From contig JASJBF010000002.1 of assembly GCA_030066685.1 (NCBI GenBank), positions 124,001 through 188,000 of the forward strand: a stretch of DNA of 64,000 nucleotides. The letters are read 5' to 3'. The notes under the pieces are model-generated. The model saw nothing but the letters and a program-made list of their open reading frames with translations, did no database searches and was not told where the DNA came from. Positions 49,329-57,881 of this stretch are shown one piece after another. Within the stretch, counting starts at the first letter, position 1. Each line of letters opens with the position of its first letter. Both the position numbers and the translations under genes were made by a program. The DNA comes from Kiloniellales bacterium. GTDB lineage: Bacteria > Pseudomonadota > Alphaproteobacteria > Kiloniellales > JAKSBE01.

Positions 49329-51563
49329 TTAGCTGCGTGCGGCGTCCAGGATCTTCGAGACGTCGTCGGGGTCCTCAAGGAGTTCGACCCCGAGGCGGTT
49401 CTTGTCGCGCCAGGCCACTTCGCCCTTCAGCCGGCCGATCTTCTCGTTCTTGAGGGTCACCGGGGAATCGAAGTTCAGGGTCAGGTCGTAGGCCAGCTCC
49501 TCCTCCAGCTGGAGCAGGGCGGCCTTGGGTGAAAGGTCGATGATCACGCAGGCGTAGATCTGGTCGCCGTGGCGCAGTGTCGCCGACCATAGAAACTTGT
49601 AGTGCTCCTGCCGGCGGAAGCGGCGAAGGTCTTCGTCGAGTCCCTTGTAATCCTGGTCGTCGTCCCAGTCGCCCTCGTCTTCCGCTTCGTCTTCGGCCTC
49701 CAGGCCGCGGTCCCTGCTCCGGTCGTCCTCGTCCTCGAAGTCCGCCGCCTCGGCTTGGAGCTCGTCGTCCTCCGCTTCGGAAAGAGCCTTGGCCCCGCTG
49801 GCAAGCGTGGCCATCGAGGGCTCAGGCGCATGGTCCTTGCCGTTGGCGGCCTTGGCGGAAGCCGCGTCGTCGTCGTCCTGGCCGGCGTCTAGCACTTCCG
49901 AGGAGGTCGCGTCGGCGTCGTCCTCGGGCTCGGTCTCGTCCGGCTCCGGCTGGTCGACGACGAAGCCGATGCGCCGCCCGGCGCCGACTTCCGGCTCCGC
50001 CTCAGGCGACTCCTCGCTGGCAGAAGCGGTGGCCTCCACGGTCTCCTCCGCCGTGTTCTTGGCGGGCTCCGGCTTGGCCGCCGTCTCGGCCTTCTTGGCC
50101 GTCAGGGCCTCAAGAACCGCCCGCAGCGGCACGACCTTGTCGCCGCCTGCCTTGGCCGGCGCGTCGCCGGCCGCAGCCTTCGCCGTTTCAGACTTGGCTT
50201 CCAGCTTTTCGGCTGGCTCCGGTGCCGACCTGGGCTTGGCTTCGGCTTCCGGCTTCGTCTCGGGCTTGGTCTCGGGTTTCGGCTCCGCCTGGGATTCCGC
50301 CGCCGGCGCCGGCCCGGTCTTCGTCTCCGGTCTGGCTTCGGGCTCCGGCTTCTTCGACGGCGCGAGAGCGGTCCCAGGTGACTGTGACCCTGCGGTCCTT
50401 TCGGCTTCGGGCTTCGCCGCGGCCGGCGTTGCGGGCGTTTCCTCGGCCTTGGCCGCTTCCTTCGCCCCGGGCTCGGCCAGGGTCTCCGGCCCGCTTTCCG
50501 TCTTGGCCTCGGTCTTGGTCTTTGTCTCGGTCTCGGTTCGGGCCTCCGCCTTGGTTTCCGTCCCGCTGTCCGCCTTGCTCGGCTCGGCCCCCTTTGGCTT
50601 TGCCTTCGCCGGGGCCGCGGTCTGCGGGACGAGGGCGCCCCGCTCGCCCGGCCTCGGGATCTCGATCCAGGCTTCGCCGACCAGGACCGAGGCGCCGCCG
50701 ACCCGGATCGCGATCACCTTGCCCTGTTCCATGTCGGCCTCGAGCTTGATCAGGCTCGGCCGGCCCATCTCGAAGCCCTGTTCGACGGTCCAGAAACGGC
50801 TGCCCTGGCCCTCGGCGTCCAGGGAGCAGAGGTAGCCCGCGAGGCTGGCGGCGCCGGCGCCGGTCGCCGGGTCCTCCTCGACGCCCAGGGCCGGCGCGAA
50901 GACTCTCGCGCGGAGATCGGCGCCCTCGGTCTCGGCGCCGTAGACGAAGGCATAGAGGTTGGGCGCCCAGGTGTCCTGCAGGCTGCTCTCCCAGGTCTCG
51001 CGGTCCAGGCGGGCTCGGCCCAACGCCTCCAGGCTGCGCAGCGGCACGACCAGGAAGGGCACCCCGCAGGACACGGCGACGGGCCGGTCGTCGCCCAGCA
51101 GCAGGTCGGAGATGTCCAGCGAAAGCGCCGAGGCGATGCTCCTGAGCGACGGGATCTCCATCGCGAACTCGGGCATCTTGGCGACGTCGAGCTGGGTGAA
51201 GCCGGGGGCTCCGCCGTCGGCCTGGATCCGCACGGTGATCGGGCCGATGCCCTCTTCGAAGATGACCTCGGTCTCGCCGTTGCCGGCCTCGACCTCGCCC
51301 AGCAGGGCCAGGACGTGGGCGCAGCCAAGGGTCGGATGTCCCGCGAAGGGCAGCTCCATCGCCGGCGTGAAGATGCGCAGATGCCGGCTGTTGCCGGCAT
51401 CCTTCGGGGGGCGCACGAAGACGGTCTCGGAAAGGTTGAGCTCGCGGGCGACGCGCTGCATCTGCTCCGGGCTCAGGCCCTCGGCCTCCGGGAAGACCGC
51501 GAGCGGATTTCCCCCGAAGATCCGGTCGGTGAAGACATCGGCCGTGTAGTAGCGGTAGCGCAT
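49329..51563 (-). CDS. PhzF-like isomerase fused through a long low-complexity linker to a PilZ-like domain
   Basis: A single uninterrupted frame of 744 residues. Residues about 1-300 are a complete PhzF/diaminopimelate-epimerase-like domain: YTADVFTDRIFGGNPLAVFP, LNLSETVFV (catalytic Glu), MELPFAGHPTLG and EDPATGAGAASLAGYL. Residues about 310-640 are Ala/Glu/Lys/Pro-rich and then Asp/Glu-rich, with repeats such as KPETKPETKPEAEAKP and no hydrophobic core. The last 95 residues resemble PilZ: RRFRRQ matches R-x3-R, but D-x-S-x2-G reads DLSPKA, with Ala for Gly, so cyclic-di-GMP binding is uncertain. The ATG at MRYRYYTADV fits the PhzF start; a start 57 bases upstream is possible. The linker is likely disordered, and the fusion is unusual. 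Confidence 0.85.
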   Translation of the reverse strand: MRYRYYTADVFTDRIFGGNPLAVFPEAEGLSPEQMQRVARELNLSETVFVRPPKDAGNSRHLRIFTPAMELPFAGHPTLGCAHVLALLGEVEAGNGETEVIFEEGIGPITVRIQADGGAPGFTQLDVAKMPEFAMEIPSLRSIASALSLDISDLLLGDDRPVAVSCGVPFLVVPLRSLEALGRARLDRETWESSLQDTWAPNLYAFVYGAETEGADLRARVFAPALGVEEDPATGAGAASLAGYLCSLDAEGQGSRFWTVEQGFEMGRPSLIKLEADMEQGKVIAIRVGGASVLVGEAWIEIPRPGERGALVPQTAAPAKAKPKGAEPSKADSGTETKAEARTETETKTKTEAKTESGPETLAEPGAKEAAKAEETPATPAAAKPEAERTAGSQSPGTALAPSKKPEPEARPETKTGPAPAAESQAEPKPETKPETKPEAEAKPRSAPEPAEKLEAKSETAKAAAGDAPAKAGGDKVVPLRAVLEALTAKKAETAAKPEPAKNTAEETVEATASASEESPEAEPEVGAGRRIGFVVDQPEPDETEPEDDADATSSEVLDAGQDDDDAASAKAANGKDHAPEPSMATLASGAKALSEAEDDELQAEAADFEDEDDRSRDRGLEAEDEAEDEGDWDDDQDYKGLDEDLRRFRRQEHYKFLWSATLRHGDQIYACVIIDLSPKAALLQLEEELAYDLTLNFDSPVTLKNEKIGRLKGEVAWRDKNRLGVELLEDPDDVSKILDAARS

Positions 51564-51674
51564 CCGTGGTGTCGTTTCCGGGCCGGGGCGGCGGGGACTC
51601 CCGCTTTCGGCGTTGCCCATCGAAAAGACTGGATGCGGGTTAGGATTGCGTTAAGTCCGGCGCTCCTTCCGCGG

Positions 51675-51704
51675 CCAAATCTGTGACAAGACCAAATCTG
51701 TAAC
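51675..51704. repeat. Tandem 13-bp direct repeat upstream of glcDEF
   Basis: CCAAATCTGTGAC and CCAAATCTGTAAC, one mismatch, with a 17-base period between the divergent phzF-pilZ and glcD genes. It may be a regulator site read from one face of the helix. Confidence 0.5.
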
Positions 51705-51728
51705 GAGGGCTTTGCGGTGGCTGCGGCA

Positions 51729-51759
51729 TTGACCCGGCTCTCGGGGCTCGCCATAGTAT
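51729..51759 (+). promoter_or_regulatory. Putative sigma-70-type promoter of glcDEF
   Basis: TTGACC and TAGTAT separated by 19 bases, or by 17 if CATAGT is taken as the -10. The GntR-type operator follows directly, so a bound repressor would cover the start of transcription. Confidence 0.4.
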
Positions 51760-51763
51760 CGTT

Positions 51764-51780
51764 AACTGGTAATACCAATT
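51764..51780. promoter_or_regulatory. FadR/GntR-type operator (TGGT-N3-ACCA)
   Basis: AACTGGTAATACCAATT is a near-perfect palindrome around TGGT-N3-ACCA, the known operator shape of the PdhR/LldR/GlcC branch of GntR regulators. It is 50 bases upstream of glcD. No regulator gene lies in the window. Confidence 0.65.
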
Positions 51781-51830
51781 TTACGCCGTGGTTCCGGGGC
51801 GCAGCCGGGCAGCGGAGGGGAGGCCAGGCC

Positions 51831-53318
51831 ATGAAGATGCCCGAACCGGATCAAGCCACCATCGCCCGAAAGGCGCAGATCGCCGCGGCCCTGCGGGAGA
51901 TCGTGCCGGGCGAAGGGGTCATCGTCGAGGAGCAGGAGCTCAGGGCCTACGAGTCCGACGGTCTGACCGCCTATCGGCAGGTGCCCCTGATCGTGGTCCT
52001 GCCCAGCACCACCGAAGAGGTCAGCCGGGTCCTGGCCTATTGCCACGAAAACGAAGTCAAGGTCGTGCCGCGCGGCGCCGGGACCTCGCTGTCAGGCGGC
52101 GCGCTGCCCCTGGCCGACGGGATCCTGCTCGGCCTCGGCAAGTTCAACCGGATTCTCGAGGTTGACTTCGACAACCGTTGCGCCGTGGTCCAGCCCGGGG
52201 TCACCAACCTGGGGATCACCAATGCGGTCGAGCACGCCGGCTTCTACTACGCGCCCGATCCCTCCAGCCAGATCGCCTGCACCATCGGCGGCAACGTCGC
52301 CGAGAACTCGGGCGGCGTGCACTGCCTAAAGTACGGCCTGACCACCAACAACCTGCTTGGCCTGAAGATGGTGATGATCGACGGCACGGTGGTCGAGGTC
52401 GGCGGCAAGCACCTGGAATCCGAGGGCTACGACCTGCTCGGCCTGCTGACCGGCTCCGAGGGTCTCCTGGGGGTCGTCACGGAGGTCACGGTGCGGATCC
52501 TTAGGAAGCCGGAGACCGCCCGCGCCCTGCTGCTCGGCTTCGAGTCCAGCGAGTCGGCGGGCGACACGGTGGCGGCGATCATCGCCGGCGGGATCATCCC
52601 GGGCGGCATGGAGATGATGGACAAGCCGGCGATCCACGCCGCCGAGGCCTTCGTCCACGCCGGCTATCCGCTGGACGTCGAGGCGCTCCTGATCGTCGAG
52701 CTCGACGGGCCCGAGGCCGAGGTCGACCAGCTGATCGAGCGGGTCTCCGAGATCGCCAAGGCCCAGGGCGCCACGACCCTGCGGGCCTCCCAGAGCGACG
52801 AGGAGCGCCTGACCTTCTGGGCCGGGCGCAAGGCGGCCTTCCCGGCGGTCGGACAGATCTCGCCCGACTACTACTGCATGGACGGGACCATCCCGCGCCA
52901 CCAGCTTGCCAAGGTGCTGACCCGGATGACCGAGCTCAGCACGCAGTACGGCCTGCGGGTCGCCAACGTCTTCCACGCCGGCGACGGCAACCTGCATCCG
53001 CTGATTCTCTACGATGCCAATGTGCCCGGCGAGCTTGAGAAGGCGGAGGATTTCGGCTCGGACATCCTCAAGCTCTGCGTCGAGGTCGGCGGCGTGCTGA
53101 CCGGCGAGCACGGGGTCGGGGTCGAGAAGCGCGACCTCATGGGCACCATGTTCAGCGAGACCGACCTGGATCAGCAGCAGCGGGTCAAGTGCGCCTTCGA
53201 CCCCAAGGCCCTGCTCAATCCCGGCAAGGTCTTCCCGCAGCTGCACAGCTGCGCCGAACTGGGCCGCGTGCACATCAACCGCGGGCAGCTGCGCTTCCCC
53301 GACCTGCCGCGCTTCTAG
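51831..53318 (+). CDS. glcD: Glycolate oxidase subunit GlcD (FAD-linked)
   Basis: The FAD-binding catalytic subunit that oxidises glycolate (or D-lactate-like 2-hydroxy acids) to glyoxylate. The 495-residue protein has the PCMH-type FAD domain: VVPRGAGTSLSGGALPLADG, GFYYAPDPSSQIACTIGGNV, AENSGGVHCLKYGLTTNNLL. The FAD-oxidase C domain has RVANVFHAGDGNLHPLIL and the terminal GEHGVGVEKRDLM, then FDPKALLNPGKVFP. The start after GGAGGGGAGG is preferred to an upstream ATG that would translate through the operator. It is the first of three adjacent genes. Confidence 0.95.
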   Translation: MKMPEPDQATIARKAQIAAALREIVPGEGVIVEEQELRAYESDGLTAYRQVPLIVVLPSTTEEVSRVLAYCHENEVKVVPRGAGTSLSGGALPLADGILLGLGKFNRILEVDFDNRCAVVQPGVTNLGITNAVEHAGFYYAPDPSSQIACTIGGNVAENSGGVHCLKYGLTTNNLLGLKMVMIDGTVVEVGGKHLESEGYDLLGLLTGSEGLLGVVTEVTVRILRKPETARALLLGFESSESAGDTVAAIIAGGIIPGGMEMMDKPAIHAAEAFVHAGYPLDVEALLIVELDGPEAEVDQLIERVSEIAKAQGATTLRASQSDEERLTFWAGRKAAFPAVGQISPDYYCMDGTIPRHQLAKVLTRMTELSTQYGLRVANVFHAGDGNLHPLILYDANVPGELEKAEDFGSDILKLCVEVGGVLTGEHGVGVEKRDLMGTMFSETDLDQQQRVKCAFDPKALLNPGKVFPQLHSCAELGRVHINRGQLRFPDLPRF

Positions 53319-53328
53319 GACGCGGCCG

Positions 53329-54549
53329 ATGACCGAGAGCTTGCGACCGGAAAACGCCGAGCAGGTCCGCGAGGCGGTGGCCTGGGCGGTGAGCGAGGAG
53401 GCCCCGCTCGAAATCCTGGGCCGCGGCAGCAAGCGTGGCCTCGGCCGGCCGCTGCAGACCCAGCACACGCTCGACCTCTCCGGCCTCAGCGGCATCACCC
53501 TCTACGAGCCCGAGGAGCTGATCCTGCGGGCCCGCGCCGGCACGCCCCTCGCCGAGATCGAGGCGGCCCTGGCCGAGAAGCGCCAGCAGCTCGCCTTCGA
53601 GCCGATGGACTCCGGCCCGCTCTTCGGCGCCGATCCGGGCGGCGGCAGCCTCGGCGGGCTGCTCGCCTGCAACCTGGCGGGACCTCGGCGGATCAAGGCC
53701 GGCGGGGCACGCGACCACTTCCTCGGCTTCGAGGCGGTCTCGGGCCGCGGCGAGGCCTTCAAGTCCGGCGGCCGGGTGGTCAAGAACGTCACCGGCTACG
53801 ACCTCTGCAAGCTCCTGGCCGGTTCCTACGGCACCCTGGCGGTGATGACCGAGGTCACCCTCAAGGTCCTGCCGGCGCCGGAGAAGGCACGCACCGTGCT
53901 GGTCCTCGGGCTGGAGGATGCGGACGGTGTCCGGGCGCTGAGCCGCGCGCTGGGTTCGGCGCACGAGGTCTCCGCGGCGGCGCATTTGCCGGCGACGGTC
54001 GTGCCGCGCTCTGCGGTTCCCCACCTCCGCGATGCCGGCGGCGCGGTCACCCTGGTCCGGGTCGAAGGCACCGGGCTCTCGGTCGAGCACCGCTGCAAGG
54101 CCCTGCGGGACGAACTCGCGGATTTCGGCGAGACGGAGGAGCTGCACAGCCAGAATTCAGCGGCGGCCTGGGCGGAGATTCGCGACGTCCGGGCCCTGCT
54201 CGACACGGACGAAGCCGTGATCTGGCGCCTCTCGGTGGCGCCGACCCGGGGCCCGGAGGTGGCGGCGCGGCTGCGCGCGGAGCTGGCTGCCGAAGCCCTC
54301 TACGACTGGGGCGGCGGCCTGGTGTGGCTGGCGGTCGAGGGCGCCGAGGACGGCGGCGAAGCGCTGATCCGTGAGACGCTCGGGAGCGAGGGTCACGCCA
54401 CCCTGATCCGCGGGCCGGAGAACCTGCGTGCCAGCGTCCCGGTCTTCCAGCCCCAGGGCCCGGCCAAGACGGCGCTGAGCGAGCGGATCAAGTCCGGCTT
54501 CGATCCGCGGCGGGTGCTCAACCCGGGCCGTATGTACGCCGGGATCTAG
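53329..54549 (+). CDS. glcE: Glycolate oxidase FAD-binding subunit GlcE
   Basis: The second FAD-domain subunit of glycolate oxidase, 406 residues. The N-terminal half is a truncated PCMH-type domain: LEILGRGSKRGLGRPLQTQH, EELILRARAGTPLAEIEAAL, GADPGGGSLGGLLACNLAGP. The central GGRVVKNVTGYDLCKLLAGS and YGTLAVMTEVTLKVLPAP are strong GlcE hallmarks. The C-terminal KSGFDPRRVLNPGRMY corresponds to the family's end. It starts ten bases after glcD and is followed by glcF after 25 bases. Confidence 0.95.
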   Translation: MTESLRPENAEQVREAVAWAVSEEAPLEILGRGSKRGLGRPLQTQHTLDLSGLSGITLYEPEELILRARAGTPLAEIEAALAEKRQQLAFEPMDSGPLFGADPGGGSLGGLLACNLAGPRRIKAGGARDHFLGFEAVSGRGEAFKSGGRVVKNVTGYDLCKLLAGSYGTLAVMTEVTLKVLPAPEKARTVLVLGLEDADGVRALSRALGSAHEVSAAAHLPATVVPRSAVPHLRDAGGAVTLVRVEGTGLSVEHRCKALRDELADFGETEELHSQNSAAAWAEIRDVRALLDTDEAVIWRLSVAPTRGPEVAARLRAELAAEALYDWGGGLVWLAVEGAEDGGEALIRETLGSEGHATLIRGPENLRASVPVFQPQGPAKTALSERIKSGFDPRRVLNPGRMYAGI

Positions 54550-54574
54550 CGGCCGGAAGCGGGAGAGACACGGC

Positions 54575-55906
54575 ATGCAGACCAACTTCACCCTGACGCA
54601 GCTGGCCGATCCCGACGTCGCCGAGGCCGAGAAGATCCTGCGGACCTGCGTCCACTGCGGCTTCTGCACCGCGACCTGCCCCACCTACGTGCTTCTGGGC
54701 GACGAGCTCGACTCGCCGCGCGGGCGAATCTACCTGATCAAGGACATGCTGGAGAACGACCGCCCGGCCAGCGCCCAGGTGGTCAAGCACATCGACCGCT
54801 GCCTCTCCTGCCTGTCCTGCATGACCACCTGCCCCTCGGGCGTGCACTACATGCACTTGGTCGACCACGCCCGCACCCACATCGAGCGGACCTATCGGCG
54901 GCCGCTTTTCGACCGCTTGCTGCGCTCGCTCTTCGCCTGGCTTCTGCCGATTCCGGGCCGCTTCCGCCTGGCCCTGGTCGGTGCCTGGTTCGCCCGCCCC
55001 TTCGCCAAGCTCTTTCCGGGCCGGATCGGCGCCATGCTGGCCCTGACGCCGGCTGCGATCCCGACCGCCAGCCGCTGCGACCTGCCCCAGGCCTTTCCGG
55101 CCGAGGGGCCGCGCCGGGCAAGGGTGGCGCTGATGAACGGCTGCGCCCAGCAGGTCCTGGCGCCCGAGATCAACGAGGCCACGATCCGGCTGCTGACCCG
55201 GCACGGGGTCGAGGTCGTGGTCGCCAAGGGCGCCGGCTGCTGTGGCGCCCTGACCCACCACATGGGCAAGGAGGCGCCGGCCCTGGCCTCGGCCAAGGCC
55301 AACGTCGGCGCCTGGACCCGGGAGCTCGAGGGCGAGGGCCTGGACGCGGTGATCATCAACGCCTCGGGCTGTGGCACCACGGTCAAGGACTACGGCTTCA
55401 TGCTGCGCGAGGACGCCGAGTGGGCGGCCCCGGCGGCGCGCATCTCCGAGCTGACGAAAGATATCTCCGAGTTCATGGCCGACTTCGGGCTGGCCGCCCC
55501 GAGCGTCGCCTCGGGCCTGACGGTGGCCTACCACGCCGCCTGCTCGCTGCAGCACGGCCAGAAGGTGACCGCCCCGCCAAAGCAGCTCCTGACCGCGGCC
55601 GGCTTCGCGGTCCGGGAAGTGCCCGAGGGCCACCTCTGCTGCGGCTCCGCCGGCACCTACAACCTGCTGCAACCGGAGATCGCCCGGCAGCTCCGCGATC
55701 GCAAGGTGGCGAACATCGAGAGCACGACGCCCGACGTCATCGCCACCGGCAACATCGGCTGCATGACGCAGATCGCCGGCGGCACGGCAATTCCCATCCT
55801 GCACACGGTGGAGCTGCTCGACTGGGCCACAGGCGGCCCTTTGCCCAAGGCTCTGGAAGGCCGTATTCAGGCCGGGTTCGAAAGGCCGGCCGCGGCAGCG
55901 CAGTAG
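54575..55906 (+). CDS. glcF: Glycolate oxidase iron-sulfur subunit GlcF
   Basis: The electron-transfer subunit, 443 residues. Two 4Fe-4S motifs occur near the N-terminus: CVHCGFCTATCPTY and CLSCLSCMTTCPSG. Two CCG domains follow, with AGCCGALTHHMGKE and LCCGSAGTYNLLQPE, and an early NASGCGTTVKDYG. It probably passes electrons to the quinone pool at the membrane. The ATG follows GGGAGAG 10 bases upstream. The glcDEF order is that of E. coli, but no glcC, glcG or glcB is in the window. Confidence 0.95.
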   Translation: MQTNFTLTQLADPDVAEAEKILRTCVHCGFCTATCPTYVLLGDELDSPRGRIYLIKDMLENDRPASAQVVKHIDRCLSCLSCMTTCPSGVHYMHLVDHARTHIERTYRRPLFDRLLRSLFAWLLPIPGRFRLALVGAWFARPFAKLFPGRIGAMLALTPAAIPTASRCDLPQAFPAEGPRRARVALMNGCAQQVLAPEINEATIRLLTRHGVEVVVAKGAGCCGALTHHMGKEAPALASAKANVGAWTRELEGEGLDAVIINASGCGTTVKDYGFMLREDAEWAAPAARISELTKDISEFMADFGLAAPSVASGLTVAYHAACSLQHGQKVTAPPKQLLTAAGFAVREVPEGHLCCGSAGTYNLLQPEIARQLRDRKVANIESTTPDVIATGNIGCMTQIAGGTAIPILHTVELLDWATGGPLPKALEGRIQAGFERPAAAAQ

Positions 55907-55996
55907 GCGCAGGCCCACCGCACTTGACTCCGACGGGGCGTTTCGAGCCATCATAGGTTGCAGAACCCGGCGGCGATCTGCCCCGCCGGAGGTGCC

Positions 55997-56111
55997 TAGA
56001 GCACGATGATATGAGGTTGACGCAACCTCATATCTGAATCCCGCTCTAAACTGCTGAAGTAGAGCGGGATTCAGGTTTGAAGTCCAATCGACTTCAAATC
56101 ATCCCGCTCTA
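55997..56111. repeat. Double-hairpin intergenic repeat, copy 4
   Basis: First unit TAGAGC...GCTCTA enclosing GATATGAGGTTG/CAACCTCATATC. Second unit TAGAGCGGGAT...CCCGCTCTA enclosing TTTGAAGTC/GACTTCAAA. The inner arms GAATCCCGCTCTA and TAGAGCGGGATTC also pair with each other. It lies 90 bases after the glcF stop. Confidence 0.88.
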
Positions 56112-56145
56112 GCGGCAGATCGCATGAACACCGCGCGGAGGGACG

Positions 56146-57099
56146 ATGCCTGGCAAGGAGAACGGCGGAATCGAAACCCGAACGCCGGGCGCGCCGGCGC
56201 AGGCGGGGCTCCTCGGACGCCTCGAGGACGGCCTCTTCAAGCCGGTGGACGCCTCCTCCCTGGCGTTCTTCCGCATCGGCTTCGGCCTGATCATGCTGGT
56301 CGAGTGCTGGCGCTTCTGGGAGCACGGCTGGATCGCGCGCTACTACATCGATCCGGAATTCTACTTCAAGTACTATGGCTTCGAATGGGTCGCGCCTTGG
56401 CCCGGCGACGGCATGTATTGGCACTTCGTGCTGCTGGCCGTGCTCTCGGTGATGATCATGGTCGGGCTGTTCTACCGGGTCGCGATCGTCGTCTTCTTTT
56501 TCGCCTTCACCTACGTCTTCCTTCTGGATCAGGCGCGCTATCTGAACCACTTCGTTCTGGTCAGCATGATCGCCTTCCTGATGATGCTGGTGCCGGCCAG
56601 CCGGATCTGGTCGCTCGACGCGCTGCTCGCCCGGCGCCGCCGGGCCGTCCCGACGGAGGTGCCGGCCTGGGCCGTATGGCTCTTCGTGATGCAGTTCGAG
56701 ATCATGTACATCTTCGCCGGCATCGTGAAGGTCAACCCGGACTGGCTGCGCCTGGAGCCGCTGGCCATGTGGCTGGCCCGCCGGGCCGACGCGCCGCTGA
56801 TCGGGCCCCTGTTCCTGGAGGACTGGGTGATCGCGGTCGGCGCCTACGGGGTGATCCTGCTGCACATCGTGGGCGCCCCGCTGCTGCTGTTCCGGCGCAC
56901 GCGACTGCCGGTCGCGGTGGTCTACTTCGCCTTCCACCTGGCCAACCACTTTATATTCCGGATCGGCATCTTCCCCTGGGTGGCCATGCTCGGGACCCTG
57001 ATGTTCTTCGATCCGGACTGGCCGCGCCGCCTGATCGAGCGGCTGCGGCAGGCGCTCGGGCGCCTCGTCTCCTCGGAGCGGAGGGTCGCCGATGTCTAG
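56146..57099 (+). CDS. HTTM-domain membrane protein, N-terminal part
   Basis: A 317-residue membrane protein with about seven to eight helices and the HTTM (vitamin K-dependent gamma-carboxylase-like) pattern: DASSLAFFRIGFGLIMLVEC near residue 35, YIDPEFYFKYYGFEWVAPWP, DQARYLNHFVLVSMIAFLMM, and AVWLFVMQFEIMYIFAGIVK with NPDWL. A conserved HLANHFIFRIGIFPWVAML follows. Bacterial members have no proven carboxylation substrate. It ends eight bases into the next frame, which supplies the family's usual C-terminal domain, so the protein appears split. Confidence 0.85.
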   Translation: MPGKENGGIETRTPGAPAQAGLLGRLEDGLFKPVDASSLAFFRIGFGLIMLVECWRFWEHGWIARYYIDPEFYFKYYGFEWVAPWPGDGMYWHFVLLAVLSVMIMVGLFYRVAIVVFFFAFTYVFLLDQARYLNHFVLVSMIAFLMMLVPASRIWSLDALLARRRRAVPTEVPAWAVWLFVMQFEIMYIFAGIVKVNPDWLRLEPLAMWLARRADAPLIGPLFLEDWVIAVGAYGVILLHIVGAPLLLFRRTRLPVAVVYFAFHLANHFIFRIGIFPWVAMLGTLMFFDPDWPRRLIERLRQALGRLVSSERRVADV

Positions 57100-57637
57100 C
57101 CAGGCCATCGAACCCCAGGGGCCGAGCCGCTTCGCGCGCCGCGCCCTGCTCGCCTTCATCGGGCTCTGGCTGGCGGTGCAGATCCTGGTGCCCCTGCGCC
57201 ACCTGCTCTATCCCGGCAGCCCGCACTGGAACGAGGAAGGCCACCGCTTCGCCTGGCAGATGAAGCTGCGCGACAAGAAGGCCGAGGCGTTCTTCACCGT
57301 CCTGGACCCGGCCAGCGGCGTGAAATGGACCGTCCATCCCGAGGATTTCCTGCTGCCGCACCAGGCGCGGAAGATGCCGACACGCCCCGATATGATTCTA
57401 CAGTTCGCCCACTACCTGGCGCAGGTCTGGGCCGAGGAGGAGGGCCTGAAGAACGTGGAGGTCCGCGCCCGGGTCTGCGCCTCCCTCAACGGCCGGCGGG
57501 CCGCGCTGCTGATCGATCCGGAGCGCGACCTGGTGCCGATCGAACGCGATCTTTGGCACGCCGACTGGATCCTGCCCTTGACGCAGCCCTTCGAGCGGCC
57601 GCCCGAGCGGACCAGGCGGCGCAACCTCGACTGCTGA
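57092..57637 (+). CDS. HTTM-protein C-terminal domain in a separate frame
   Basis: The 181-residue frame opens with a helix (LLAFIGLWLAVQILVPLRHL), then LYPGSPHWNEEGHRFAWQMK and the TVHPEDFLLPHQARKMPTRP region, which normally continue the HTTM domain in one polypeptide in homologues. Here it sits in the +1 frame with an eight-base overlap and its own ATG without a clear ribosome binding site. Either the gene is naturally split into two coupled genes or a frameshift (genuine or sequencing) divides it. The combined length of about 498 residues fits a single-chain member. Confidence 0.75.
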   Translation: MSSQAIEPQGPSRFARRALLAFIGLWLAVQILVPLRHLLYPGSPHWNEEGHRFAWQMKLRDKKAEAFFTVLDPASGVKWTVHPEDFLLPHQARKMPTRPDMILQFAHYLAQVWAEEEGLKNVEVRARVCASLNGRRAALLIDPERDLVPIERDLWHADWILPLTQPFERPPERTRRRNLDC

Positions 57638-57881
57638 CCGCCGCCCGGACCGCGTCGATGTCTCTTCCCGGAGGCAAGCTATGGGCGAAGCGGGCGATGT
57701 TTCTTCCCGACAAAGCATAGGCCATAAGGCCTAAGCAATCTTCGGCGCCGCCTTCACCAATTGTCCATCACCTTGCGGCAAGCTGCTGGCTCTCGGCTGT
57801 GGCGGCACCGGGAGCCCGTTTCGTGCGGGTTCGGCCGCCTGCCTTCAGGCGGCGTGAGGGCCGCGCGCGGAGGACGGATAG

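Noticed and set aside
57638-57881. Possible small gene after the HTTM parts (frame starting MSLPGGKLWAKRAM)
   Set aside because: Only about 20 residues, no ribosome binding site and no recognisable family.
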